Positions 1 through 8,566 are shown, counted from the first letter of the stretch. The stretch: DNA of 64,000 bases from Onishia taeanensis (GCF_003268885.1 NZ_QLSX01000005.1:186001-250000); one strand, 5' to 3'. Notes: generated from the sequence alone by a model not told the origin. Translations and numbers: made by a program.

Positions 1-1893
1 CCGCGGGGCACGCTCACGACGGGCCTGAGCACCGGCCTGCTCGAACCATTGCCGCTCGGCCGGGCTCAGCGGGTCATTATTATCCCCCTCGGCCTCCGGC
101 AATTCGATCCGGTCGGTGATGGTGTGGTGCAGCGCGGGCACGAAGCGGGTCTGCTCCGGAATGACGAGGCCGGTATCGGCAAGCTTCTCACGCAGCACCG
201 GGTCATTGAGCAACCGGGCCAGGGCCCGCACCGAGACCTCCCCCGACTGCCCGCCACAGGCGCCGCACTCAAGCCCCGCCGCATGCGGGTTGTTGCTGCT
301 TTGGCTGGTGTGGCCTACCAGCAGCACCCGGGGGGCGCACTGCTCGGTGAGCCCCATGGCGTTGAGGATGGTGTGGGCGAGCCCTGCCTTGTCATCGAGG
401 CTCAGCGCCTCGCCGCTGTCCCGCCAGTGCCAGCTGAGCTGATCCATGGCGATGGGGGCGCGCTTAGCTTTGGGGTCCAACGAACGGCGCAGCAGCTTGC
501 CGGCGTACATGAGGCCTCCGGCCTCCACCGCAGTGAAGGTGGCGCTGGCCGCCTTGCTCCATTCCTGCAGGCGCGCCTGCCAGTTGAGCCGCTGGGCGGA
601 GCGGCGGTCGCCTTCGGCCGAGCCGCTGCACAGGGCCACCTTCGGGGCCAGCAGGCCCGGCAAGTGGGGCTGGGCCAGCGCGGCGCCGGACGGCCGATGT
701 TCCAGCGGCAGACCGAAGAAACCGGCAAACCCCAGGGTCTGGATCGCCGGGCTCTGCTGCTCCAGCGCTCGGCGCAGGGGTTCGGAGCGCACATCGATGC
801 AGAACGCCGCCTGAAGCTCGGGTGGGGTGGCCGGCGATGGAGCACGTATCGACTCGCCCAGCGCCCGATGCAGCGGCTGCTGGTAAGCGAGTTCGCTGGC
901 GATCTGCCACACCCACAGCGGCTGCTGTGCGCGGTGATGGCGCTCGATCTGCTCCGGCAGTTCCACCAGCTCGCGGTGCCACAGGGCCATCAGCCGTTCG
1001 GCCTGATCGGGTCGCTCCTGACGGATGTAGCGCCACAGCACGAGCTCCCAGGCCAGGCGAATCGCCAGCAGGCTGCGCATGTCGGACGGCCGCTGTTTGG
1101 CCTCGCTTGAGGCAAGCGCACGCTGCCAATCCTGATAGGCGACCCAAGCCGCCCAGCCATTGATGTCCAGCAGCAGCGCCTGGGCATAGCCGTCGAGGCG
1201 CTTGGCATCGACATCCAGCTCGGCGATCGCGGCCTGGAACAGGTCGTCCTCGGTGTGCGGCAGGGTCTCGAAATAACGCCGCAGCTTCGGCTCGCCCATC
1301 AGGATGGCGATGCCGCGATCCTTGAGGGTCATGTCGCGCCAGTGCTGATACAGGCGCTTGTCGGCAGGCGCGGTCAGGCGTTCGGCGTTGAGCGGCCCGT
1401 CCTCTTGGAAGTAGGCGGCGCAGAACTGGCTGATCTGGTGGGTGATCTCGTCACGCCAGGCCATCTTGTGCTGCCGGTCGCGGCGCGCATCCACCAGATC
1501 GCTGATGTTGTGCCAGTGCGGTAGCCGGGCCAGGTCCTCGACCACCTGCAGCAGGTTCTTGTAGCTCCCCTGGTAGCCGATCCGCTTGGCCGCCTGGGTC
1601 AGATGATCATCGCTGATCTCGCCGCGCTGCCAGGCTCCCAGATAGTGGCTTGGCGGCATCAGGCAGCGAATGTTGGCAAGCGCCGACAGCCGGGCGAAGA
1701 CGTTGGCCGCGCTGTCCCCGCGCATGGCCCAGTATGGGCTGACCGCAATCTGGCGATCCAGCGGCCAGGTCGGGGCGACGCTTCCGCAGGCCCGATCCAG
1801 TGCCTGCTCGTGCGCGGGCGTCAGCGGCGGGTGGTCGTCCACGGTCACGGACGGGTGAGTCAATGCGATCTTGGCGTTTTCTTGAATCGTCAT
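1..1893 (-). CDS. dabA: DabA, inorganic carbon (bicarbonate) uptake subunit, partial
   Basis: Large cytoplasmic subunit of the DabAB (DUF2309/UPF0753) system, which traps CO2 as bicarbonate using the ion gradient handled by DabB. The frame is open for 631 codons from the ATG at 1893 to the left edge, so the C-terminus lies outside the window. The beta-carbonic-anhydrase-like zinc site is visible: Cys365 and Asp367 in FCIDVRSEP, His528 in VGHTSQ, and Cys543 in ECGACGG. The His-to-Cys spacing of 15 residues is what the family shows. The start codon overlaps the dabB stop (ATGA at 1890-1893), which suggests translational coupling. Identification is firm. Whether it serves autotrophy or simply anaplerotic bicarbonate supply, as in heterotrophs, cannot be told from sequence; no RuBisCO gene is seen here. 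Confidence 0.93.
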   Translation of the reverse strand, partial: MTIQENAKIALTHPSVTVDDHPPLTPAHEQALDRACGSVAPTWPLDRQIAVSPYWAMRGDSAANVFARLSALANIRCLMPPSHYLGAWQRGEISDDHLTQAAKRIGYQGSYKNLLQVVEDLARLPHWHNISDLVDARRDRQHKMAWRDEITHQISQFCAAYFQEDGPLNAERLTAPADKRLYQHWRDMTLKDRGIAILMGEPKLRRYFETLPHTEDDLFQAAIAELDVDAKRLDGYAQALLLDINGWAAWVAYQDWQRALASSEAKQRPSDMRSLLAIRLAWELVLWRYIRQERPDQAERLMALWHRELVELPEQIERHHRAQQPLWVWQIASELAYQQPLHRALGESIRAPSPATPPELQAAFCIDVRSEPLRRALEQQSPAIQTLGFAGFFGLPLEHRPSGAALAQPHLPGLLAPKVALCSGSAEGDRRSAQRLNWQARLQEWSKAASATFTAVEAGGLMYAGKLLRRSLDPKAKRAPIAMDQLSWHWRDSGEALSLDDKAGLAHTILNAMGLTEQCAPRVLLVGHTSQSSNNPHAAGLECGACGGQSGEVSVRALARLLNDPVLREKLADTGLVIPEQTRFVPALHHTITDRIELPEAEGDNNDPLSPAERQWFEQAGAQARRERAPR

Positions 1894-3470
1894 AGCGAAC
1901 CCTCACGAGAGTCGGAGTGCAGCTGCTTGGCTTGGATGCGACTCGGCAACGCATGCGGCCAGAGTCTCAGGGTGTTTCGGGTGACCCACTCATCCAGATA
2001 AAAACCGGCGTAGCAGTAGAGGTTCAGCTTCTGCGCCCAGCCAAGGTGCAGGCCATAGCGCTGCAGGCAGTAGCCCGCAAACAGCACCACAAATAGCAGG
2101 CTGACCCAGAGATCCGCCCATAGGGACGTCGTGTGCTCGAAAGCGGGCAGAAGCGCGGCGAACAGCGACTTGAGGGTGAAATAGGCAAGCATCACCAATG
2201 CGGCCAGACCGATGAAACGCGCGCCGGAGTCGGGCGCGCCCTGGCGGCGCCGTTCGGCCAGCAAGACCGTCAGGGCCAGGGTCAGCAGCACCCAGGGGCT
2301 CAGCACATCGAAGGCGGTGTAGTCGGTAGTCGAGCGAACCAAGACGCCCAGCGCCACCACCATCGCCGCGCTGATGCCGCCGGCCGAGAGCCACTGCGAA
2401 AGCGTCGGGTGGCTTCCGGGCGCCTGCCGGCGCTGCAGGTCCTGCTGTACCGCTTCCCCCGAGCTGAGAAAGGCGTAGGCCTTGTAGCAGGAGTGCGCGA
2501 TCAGGTGCAGCAGCGCCAGCTCTACCAGCCCCAGAGCAATCTCGACCAGCATCAGCCCCATCTGTGCACTGGTCGACCAGGCCAGCCGCACCTTGATACT
2601 GATGCGCGTCATCATGACCAGTGCCGCCAGCACGCTACTGACGCCTGCCACTACCAGGATCAATGCCTGAGCGGGAGTCGACGCACTGAGCAGCGGGTAG
2701 AACAGCAACAGCAGGTAGCCGCCAAGGTTGATCACACCACCATGAAGCGCCGCCGAAACGGGAGTAGGTGCCTCGACCACCTGGATCAGCCAGCCGTGCA
2801 GGGGCAGTTGGGCACACTTGATCAGCGCCGCCAGGGCAAGCAGACAGGCCGCCGCCTGTTCGCCGATGGATAGCGCGACGCCGGGCGCTGCATAGGCGCC
2901 GGTAATCACACTGATGCGGGCGCTGTCGTGGTGCAGGTACAGCAAGAGGAAGGCCGCCAGCGCGCAGAGTTCGGCGCCGCGGGCAAAGAGAAACTTCTTG
3001 TGGGCCGCCAGGGCCGCCCGGGGGCGATCGGGATAGAACATCAGGAGCTGATGCATGGAAAGGCCGATGGTCAGCCAGGCCACCAGGAACACCACCAGAT
3101 GGTTGCTCAGCACCGCCACGCTGACGGCCGCAAATACGGTCTGGGCCAGCACGACAAAGCGCCGCTGCCGGGGTTCGCCCTGCAGATAGGTAGCGCTGTA
3201 GCGGATCACCACGAAGCCGATAAAGTTGGCCAGCAACAGCATGATCAGGTGCAGCGGCGTGGTCAACCAGGCACCGCTCACCGCCGGCAGCAGCTGGAAC
3301 ACACCCAGCCCCAGCAGGACCACCGCGAGCAGCAGACCGCTCGAAGTCGCAATCTTTGCGGTGCGCCAGGCGCGCTTACGCGGCTGACGGGCGCTCGCCA
3401 AGGCCCCCAGCGCCAGCACGGTGGGCACCATGGAGAGCAGGATAGTGGGCAACAGCTCGTTCCAGTGCAT
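1890..3470 (-). CDS. dabB: DabB, NuoL/MrpA-like membrane subunit of the inorganic carbon pump
   Basis: A 526-residue polytopic membrane protein of the NADH-quinone oxidoreductase chain 5 (proton antiporter) family, with about 13-14 hydrophobic segments. The conserved core HGWLIQVVEAPTPVSAALHG is the quinone/proton-pump signature of NuoL-like proteins. In DabAB it provides cation flow that energises DabA. The longer open frame starts at 3572, but the ATG at 3470 is preceded by GGAG seven bases upstream and begins directly before the first membrane helix, so I choose it. It is the first gene of the dabB-dabA operon and is transcribed away from the LysR gene at 3571. Adjacency to dabA separates it from nuoL or mrpA. 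Confidence 0.92.
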   Translation of the reverse strand: MHWNELLPTILLSMVPTVLALGALASARQPRKRAWRTAKIATSSGLLLAVVLLGLGVFQLLPAVSGAWLTTPLHLIMLLLANFIGFVVIRYSATYLQGEPRQRRFVVLAQTVFAAVSVAVLSNHLVVFLVAWLTIGLSMHQLLMFYPDRPRAALAAHKKFLFARGAELCALAAFLLLYLHHDSARISVITGAYAAPGVALSIGEQAAACLLALAALIKCAQLPLHGWLIQVVEAPTPVSAALHGGVINLGGYLLLLFYPLLSASTPAQALILVVAGVSSVLAALVMMTRISIKVRLAWSTSAQMGLMLVEIALGLVELALLHLIAHSCYKAYAFLSSGEAVQQDLQRRQAPGSHPTLSQWLSAGGISAAMVVALGVLVRSTTDYTAFDVLSPWVLLTLALTVLLAERRRQGAPDSGARFIGLAALVMLAYFTLKSLFAALLPAFEHTTSLWADLWVSLLFVVLFAGYCLQRYGLHLGWAQKLNLYCYAGFYLDEWVTRNTLRLWPHALPSRIQAKQLHSDSREGSL

Positions 3471-3570
3471 GGAAAAACTCCGAAAATCCGTGGAGCGAGC
3501 AGTATCCTGTGACTCGTTTTTTAATAAAAATAGATATAAATTGACGCATTGTTCTACAAAAGAGAACGAC
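3471..3570. promoter_or_regulatory. divergent promoter region between dabB and the LysR gene
   Basis: This 100-bp gap separates two divergent genes and includes an AT-rich stretch (about 3519-3542) unlike the GC-rich surroundings. It must hold promoters for both directions, and LysR-type regulators usually bind such gaps. No single operator could be assigned by eye. Confidence 0.5.
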
Positions 3571-4470
3571 ATGAGCCGCTTGAACTATCACCATCTCTAT
3601 TACTTTTGGCGCGTGGCCGCCGAGGGCAACCTCACCCGGGTTGCCGAATCGCTGCATCTGTCGCAGAGCGCCCTGTCGGCACAGATACGCAAACTGGAAG
3701 ACAGGATGGACAAGCCGCTGTTCGAGCGACGCAACCGCCGCCTGGTGCTGACCGAGGCGGGCCGGCAGGTGTTCAACTATGCCGAGGTAATCTTTACCAA
3801 GGGCGAGGAGTTGGAGTCGCTGATCAACCGGGGCATCGAGCCTGAGCATCAGCACATCCGCATCGGCACGCTCTCCACCATGTCGCGTAACTTCATCGAG
3901 GGCTTCATCGCCCCACTGCTGCACCGGGACGGGCCAAAGGTGCAGTTCAGCCTCTACGCCCGGAGCATGGGCGACCTGCTCGATGGCCTCGCCCGCCACG
4001 AGTTCGACCTGGTGCTGACCAACACCCAGTTGCAGCCCTCCGACTCGCCACAGGCGGCCTGGCAAAGCCAGTTGCTGGCCCGCCAGCCGCTGTCCATCAT
4101 CGGCCCACCCGACTCCAAGCCGCCCCTGCCCTTTCCCCAGGGCTACGATGGCCTGCGCTGGGTGCTGCCGGGCGAACATCATGAGGTACGGCGCGCCTTC
4201 GATGGCTATTGCAGCCTGCATCAGTACCGGCCAGACATTCTCGCCGAGGCCGATGACATGGCCATGCTGCGCCTGCTGGCCCGGGACAGCGGCGCCGTGA
4301 GCGTGCTGCCCGAGGTGGTGGTCAAGGACGAGCTGGAACTGGGGCGGCTGACACGCTTCAAACGGCTGCCCAACGTGTACGAGAACTTCTACGCCATCAC
4401 CCTGCCTCGGGAGTTCATGCCGGCCGTGGTCTCGGAGCTGCTGGCCCATCCGCTGCTAGACCTGTCTTAG
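3571..4470 (+). CDS. LysR-family transcriptional regulator, NhaR-like
   Basis: A 299-residue LysR-type regulator. The N-terminal winged helix-turn-helix occupies about residues 5-62 (LNYHHLYYFWRVAAEGNLT, then SQSALSAQIRKLED), followed by the periplasmic-binding-like effector domain. The opening NYHHLYYFW resembles NhaR of enteric bacteria more than CbbR. The ATG at 3571 follows AGAGAACGAC, a usable ribosome site. The longer frame from 3421 runs into the dabB start and is unlikely. Its divergent position next to dabB suggests that it controls dabBA; the effector (possibly bicarbonate, sodium or pH) is unknown. Confidence 0.85.
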   Translation: MSRLNYHHLYYFWRVAAEGNLTRVAESLHLSQSALSAQIRKLEDRMDKPLFERRNRRLVLTEAGRQVFNYAEVIFTKGEELESLINRGIEPEHQHIRIGTLSTMSRNFIEGFIAPLLHRDGPKVQFSLYARSMGDLLDGLARHEFDLVLTNTQLQPSDSPQAAWQSQLLARQPLSIIGPPDSKPPLPFPQGYDGLRWVLPGEHHEVRRAFDGYCSLHQYRPDILAEADDMAMLRLLARDSGAVSVLPEVVVKDELELGRLTRFKRLPNVYENFYAITLPREFMPAVVSELLAHPLLDLS

Positions 4471-4503
4471 GCGCCCGGCGAGGGCGGCTGCCCTCGAACG
4501 AAA

Positions 4504-4537
4504 AAGCCCCCGCACTGGAGAACCGGCGCGGGGGCTT
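4504..4537. terminator. bidirectional hairpin terminator
   Basis: Perfect 10-bp arms AAGCCCCCGC (4504-4513) and GCGGGGGCTT (4528-4537) with a 14-base loop. The A-run at 4501-4505 becomes a U-run for leftward transcripts, so it should end the OsmC-YcaO gene and probably also the convergent LysR gene. Confidence 0.8.
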
Positions 4538-4592
4538 GTCAGGGGCTTGTGTCAACGGCAGGCGCTAACACAAAGCGCTAACGGCGCTCGGC

Positions 4593-6794
4593 TTACGGCC
4601 TGGCGGCCTGGGCCGCGCGATGGGCATGCAGCTTCTTGTAGCTCTCGATCAGCCGCTGGTGCTTTTCGAGCCCTTCCAGCTGCATGTTGGTCGGGGTCAG
4701 GCCGTGGAAGCGCTCATCGCCGTTAATGGAATCGACTACGGCGCCGATGGTGTTCTCGCCAAACATGCGCGAGAAGTTATGGAGGTAGTCTTCCAGCTCG
4801 AGCTCATCATCGAGGGCAATCTCGAGCACCGCATTCAACGCCTGGAAGAAGAGCCCACGCTCGACGGTGTTGTCGTTGAACTGCAGGAACATCTGGACCC
4901 GGTCCAGGGCATCTTCGAGCTGCCCAAGCGCCAGGTTGATCAACAGCTTCAGTTCAAGAATGGTGAGCTGGCCCCAGACGGTGTTCTCATCGAACTCGAT
5001 GCCGATCAGGGTGATGATGTCTTCGTGATCATCGATCTGGGTCTCTTCGAGGCGCTCGAGCAGGCCGGCCAGCTGGTCATCATCCAGCGAGTGAATGTTG
5101 AGAATGTCCTCCCGGAACAACAGCGCCTTGTTGGTGTTGTCCCACACCAGATCCTCTACCGGGTAGACCTCGGAATAGCCCGGCACCAGGATGCGGCACA
5201 CTGGCGCGCCCAGGTCTTCAAACACGGCCACATAGACTTCCTTGCCCAGCTCCTCGAGCATGCCGAACAGCGTCGCCGCCTCTTCCTCCGTACTGCTGGA
5301 ACCGCTGCCCGAGAAGTCCCACTCGCGGAAGTCCACGTCCGACTTCGCGCTGAAGAAGCGCCAGGAGATGAGACCAGAGGAGTCGATGAAGTGCTCGACG
5401 AAGTTGTTGGGCTCGGTGACGGCGAGCGAGTTGAAGGTCGGCGGCATGAAGTCGTTCAGACCTTCGAAGCTGCGGCCCTGCATCAGCTCGGTCAGGCTGC
5501 GCTCAAGGGCGACTTCGAAGCTCGGGTGCGCACCGAAGGAGGCGAAAACGCCGCCGGTCTTGGGGTTCATCAGGGTCACGCAGGCCACCGGGAAGCGCCC
5601 GCCTAGGGACGCATCCTTGACCAGCACCGGGAAGCCCTGGGCTTCCAGCGCCTCGATGCCTTCGAGGATGTCGGGGTACTTCTTCAGCACCTCCATCGGC
5701 ACGTCCGGCAGCACGATCTCCTGCTCGATGATCTCGCGCTTCACCGCCCGCTCGAAGATCTCGGACAGGCACTGCACCTTGGCTTCCTCGAGGGTGTTGC
5801 CGGCACTCATGCCGTTGCTGAGGAAGAGGTTCTCGATCAGGTTCGAGGGAAAATAGACCGTCTCGCCGTCCGACTGGCGCACGAAGGGCAGCGAGACGAT
5901 GCCGCGCTCCACCTTGCCAGAGTTGGTATCGATCAGGTTCGAGCCGCAAAGCTCGTCGTCCGGGTTGTAGATCGCAAGGCAGTGCGCGTCCAGGATGCCA
6001 TCGGGCAGCTCGTCATTCGGGCCCGGCTGGAACCACTTCTCGTTCGGGTAGTGAACGAACTCGCGGTTGGCGATCTCCTCGCCGAAGAACTGATCGTTAT
6101 AGAAGAAGTTACAGCTCAACCGCTCGATGAACTCGCCCAGCGCCGAGGCCAAGGCGCTCTCTTTGGTCGAACCCTTGCCGTTGGTGAAGCACATCGGGGA
6201 GGCAGCATCGCGAATGTGCAGAGACCACACATGGGGCACGATGTTGCGCCAGGAGGCAATCTCGACCTTCATGCCGAGATCCTCGAAGATCGCCGTCATG
6301 TTGGCGATGGTCTGCTCCAGCGGCAGATCCTTGCCCTCGATCCAGGTACTCGCGCCCTCTTGCGGCTCGGCCATCAGCAGCGCCTGGGCGTCTTCGTCCA
6401 GGTTCTCGACCGTCTCGATCTGGAACTCGGGACCGGTCTGCACCACCTTCTTGACCGTGCAGCGCTCGATGGAGCGAAGGATGCCCTCGCGATCCTTGGC
6501 CGACAGATCTTCCGGCAGCTCGACCTGGATCTTGAAGATCTGGTTATAGCGGTCTTCCGGGTCGACGATGTTGTTCTGCGACAGCCGGATGTTCTCGGTG
6601 GGAATGTTGCGCGCCTTGCAGTACAACCGCACGAAATAGGCCGCGCAGAGCGCCGAGGATGCCAGGAAATAGTCGAACGGACTCGGCGCCGACCCATCGC
6701 CCTTATATCGGATGGGCTGATCGGTGATGACGGTAAAATCGTCAAACTTGGCTTCAAGTCTGAGATTTTCGAGGAAGTTGACCTTGATTTCCAT
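4593..6794 (-). CDS. OsmC domain / YcaO domain fusion protein
   Basis: A 733-residue protein. Residues about 1-140 form an OsmC-like domain, with Cys50 in SSALCAAYF and Cys112 in ERCTVKK at the places of the two peroxidase cysteines. Residues about 160-560 form a YcaO domain: E221 and E224 in ALGEFIERL, and a second ExxER helix in CLSEIFERAVK, are ATP-binding glutamates of YcaO enzymes. The remaining C-terminal part is acidic and helical, like the tail of E. coli YcaO (about 586 residues, no OsmC part). YcaO proteins activate backbone amides with ATP. E. coli YcaO has been linked to ribosomal protein S12 beta-methylthiolation, so a redox or maturation role is a reasonable guess. It stands alone as a single gene with no peptide precursor nearby. 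Confidence 0.88.
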   Translation of the reverse strand: MEIKVNFLENLRLEAKFDDFTVITDQPIRYKGDGSAPSPFDYFLASSALCAAYFVRLYCKARNIPTENIRLSQNNIVDPEDRYNQIFKIQVELPEDLSAKDREGILRSIERCTVKKVVQTGPEFQIETVENLDEDAQALLMAEPQEGASTWIEGKDLPLEQTIANMTAIFEDLGMKVEIASWRNIVPHVWSLHIRDAASPMCFTNGKGSTKESALASALGEFIERLSCNFFYNDQFFGEEIANREFVHYPNEKWFQPGPNDELPDGILDAHCLAIYNPDDELCGSNLIDTNSGKVERGIVSLPFVRQSDGETVYFPSNLIENLFLSNGMSAGNTLEEAKVQCLSEIFERAVKREIIEQEIVLPDVPMEVLKKYPDILEGIEALEAQGFPVLVKDASLGGRFPVACVTLMNPKTGGVFASFGAHPSFEVALERSLTELMQGRSFEGLNDFMPPTFNSLAVTEPNNFVEHFIDSSGLISWRFFSAKSDVDFREWDFSGSGSSSTEEEAATLFGMLEELGKEVYVAVFEDLGAPVCRILVPGYSEVYPVEDLVWDNTNKALLFREDILNIHSLDDDQLAGLLERLEETQIDDHEDIITLIGIEFDENTVWGQLTILELKLLINLALGQLEDALDRVQMFLQFNDNTVERGLFFQALNAVLEIALDDELELEDYLHNFSRMFGENTIGAVVDSINGDERFHGLTPTNMQLEGLEKHQRLIESYKKLHAHRAAQAARP

Positions 6795-6853
6795 GGAAAA
6801 AGCACCGGATATGTGGATGGGGAGGCGGTAAGGCGTAACCCGCCATTATCCAG

Positions 6854-6889
6854 TTTTTGGCGCCCTTCGTCTTGGGCGCTGACCAAAAA
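6854..6889. repeat. imperfect inverted repeat, terminator-like
   Basis: TTTTTGG plus CGCCC on the left (6854-6865) mirrors GGGCG (6874-6878) and CCAAAAA on the right (6883-6889), with three unpaired bases. It sits 60 bp upstream of the OsmC-YcaO start codon and could insulate that gene from transcription out of the accessory patch. Confidence 0.4.
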
Positions 6890-7006
6890 TCACCGGCCTG
6901 GGTGCGAGCACGTTGAGGGCGGACCAGACAAGCCCAGCCATGGCGCCTTTGGCAGGGAAAGACATTGGGGCTGTGCCCAGTTCTAGTAAACCGTGATCAA
7001 CTACGT

Positions 7007-7129
7007 GTCCATGGCCAGCGCATGGAGTACATCCACGACACCTGCGTCCAGCCACTAGCCATTCCCCTCGCCGTACTCGAGGTTGGCGTGGAGGTGTTCG
7101 ACAGCACCGCGGCAGGCCTCTCGGCATAG
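7007..7129 (+). pseudogene. decayed fragment resembling the C-terminal part of HMG-CoA lyase
   Basis: The plus-strand reading gives VHGQRMEYIHDTC, then PLAIPLAVLEVGVEVFD, then STAAGL and a stop at 7127-7129. This follows the DRE-TIM metallolyase pattern HDTxGQALAN...LExGVxxFDSSxAGLGGC found in HMG-CoA lyases. The catalytic-loop GGC is missing because the frame stops exactly there, and no lyase N-terminus is found upstream. I read it as a fragment left by an old insertion or deletion. The match is by eye over about 35 residues, so it is tentative. Confidence 0.42.
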
Positions 7130-7294
7130 AGAGCAGCATCGCCAACGACACGCCGGCCGGGACCGGGATCACCTTCACCATCAGGCGTCCCCATTGCTGC
7201 GCTTAGAGCTTGAACTCAAGAACAGAACCGCTCGTTTTTATAAGCTATCCTCAGAGCATCTTCCCGTTTTACAGACATTGCACCCTACTGGCAC

Positions 7295-7366
7295 ACCCAA
7301 CGTCTGAGCTCAGCCGCATACGGAGGCAGTAGGCCTTAGCGCGTCGGGTGGAGCGAAGGGCTAGGC
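7295..7366 (+). repeat. degenerate integron attC-like site (first)
   Basis: Starts with an R''-type core ACCCAAC (7295-7301) and ends with GCTAGGC (7360-7366), one substitution from the usual R' core GTTAGGC. The inner left arm CTGAGCTCAGCC pairs partly (8 of 12) with the right arm GGTGGAGCGAAG, and the left arm is slightly longer, as in true attC sites. Length is 72 bp. It is weaker than the second site at 7848-7908 and is judged partly by its company. Confidence 0.35.
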
Positions 7367-7534
7367 ATGCGAGCAATGGCGCTATATTCGCTACCGCACC
7401 GACAGCGGGAGATTAGCTGAGTAATCTAGTTCTAATGGCACGAGTATGAGTGGGTGCGCGCCATAAGCGGCTCCCTCAACATTCGTGAGTCTTGAGTGTC
7501 GATGGTTCTTCAACTACTTCAAGCGGGTGAACTC

Positions 7535-7738
7535 ATGAATACACTACGCAGCGTTGGCGCTGGCCTGGCGCCGCTACTAGCCACAGGTAGCGCTCTGGCG
7601 CAGAACGGAACCATGATGAATGGCGGCATGTGGAGCCCCGGATGGATGGGGAACGGCGGATACTGGTTACCCATTCTGGTATTGGCCGTAGTTGTCGGCT
7701 TGGTGGTTTGGGTGATCAAGCAGCAAAAGAAGAAGTAG
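7535..7738 (+). CDS. small secreted or membrane protein, possible integron cassette gene
   Basis: A 67-residue protein, unrecognised. Residues 1-22 look like a signal peptide ending in SALAQ. Residues 24-40 are Met/Gly/Trp-rich (NGTMMNGGMWSPGWMGNGG). One membrane helix follows (LPILVLAVVVGLVVWVI), then a lysine tail. Met-rich short proteins of this shape often sit near copper or other metal-resistance genes. The ATG at 7535 has GGGTGA five bases upstream; GTG at 7496 in the same frame would add 13 residues before the signal peptide and is less likely. It lies between the two attC-like sites, in the orientation expected of a gene cassette. Confidence 0.6.
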   Translation: MNTLRSVGAGLAPLLATGSALAQNGTMMNGGMWSPGWMGNGGYWLPILVLAVVVGLVVWVIKQQKKK

Positions 7739-7847
7739 TAGTAGCGTGAGGAGGAGCCTGTGCGGCGCCAAGGTGAGTCAGAGACCACTCCACTCGTGGG
7801 GTAGTTGGCGCGATCAGCTCACCTGCGAACGCACTGCTTCATGCGAC

Positions 7848-7908
7848 GCCCAACGTTCGACGTAAAGGCGGCTTGCCTCAGGACGTCCGCTTAAAGTAGA
7901 CGTTAGCC
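7848..7908 (+). repeat. integron attC site (59-be-like)
   Basis: A 61-bp element bounded by R'' GCCCAAC (7848-7854, fits RYYYAAC) and R' GTTAGCC (7902-7908, one base off GTTRRRY). Inside, AAAGGCGG on the left (7863-7870) pairs with CCGCTT on the right (7887-7892), leaving one extra G in the left arm. The outer GT.C.AC.T pairing continues to the cores. The extra base in the 5' arm is a hallmark of attC and sets the orientation as plus. It lies 110 bp downstream of the small gene at 7535. No integron integrase is present in the window. Confidence 0.58.
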
Positions 7909-8563
7909 TTGACCTCTACGCCGTGCTTGAGAAGGACATCGCCGAGGCCAGCTCCGTGGCCAGCCTCTACTCCACACTCCACCGTATCAGGCTCCACAAC
8001 TACGGCATCCGCCGCGGTAGTTCGTGGATTTCCGCGCGCAAGGCGATCACCTCCTCCCTGAGGGCCGCCAGTTGTTTGGCCCCTGCCAGCTCGGCTTTTT
8101 CATTCTCCGCATCGCGGCCGACGAAGAAGGTTGCAAGCGTCGCCGTTACGTAGCCGAAAACGGCGAAGGCATACAACGCCAAGAAGACGCACAGCAGGCG
8201 TCCCTCGACCGTCTCCGGCCAGTACTGCGAGCCCATCGTTGTGAGCACCATTGCGGTCCACCACAGCGCCTCACCGTAGCTCTTCATGCCACCGGGTGTC
8301 CCGCTTTCGAAGGCATACATTCCGGCCGCGCCGGCGAACATGACCAGTATCGTGAGGGCAATCACGTAGCCGAAACCCCGCCGACTCAGGCTCGCTCGCA
8401 GCGCACGCATGCCGCGGTTCAGCGAGCTGACGACGCGAAACAAACGCAAACCACGCCCCACGCGGGCCAGCTGGAGCAGTCGAAACGCCCGGACGACACG
8501 GAATAGGCGCAGCGCAGGCATCAGTAACGAAAGAGCAATCAGCCAATTCTGCTTTAAGTAAGC

Positions 8564-8566
8564 GAC
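8564..8566. repeat. target site duplication, left copy
   Basis: GAC on the plus strand directly outside the left IS end, matched by GAC at 9665-9667. Removing one copy restores the channel reading frame exactly. Confidence 0.85.

Larger units (their letters stand above)
6795..7534. other. 740-bp accessory non-coding stretch with remnants
   Basis: No intact gene is evident. It holds an inverted repeat near the OsmC-YcaO start (6854-6889), a decayed lyase-like fragment (7007-7129) and a degenerate attC-like site (7295-7366), listed separately. Short open frames here do not resemble the codon use of the neighbours. Confidence 0.6.

Noticed and set aside
3376-4449. 357-codon minus-strand frame opposite the LysR gene
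   Set aside because: Antisense to a clear LysR-type regulator and overlapping dabB; no family resemblance.
7886-8040. Minus-strand frame reading VEPDTVECGVEAGHGAGLGD and ending KANVYFKRTS, overlapping the attC-like site
   Set aside because: It looks protein-like but is only about 45 codons outside the channel gene, has no start or ribosome site, and shares its bases with the channel 3' end and the attC arms.
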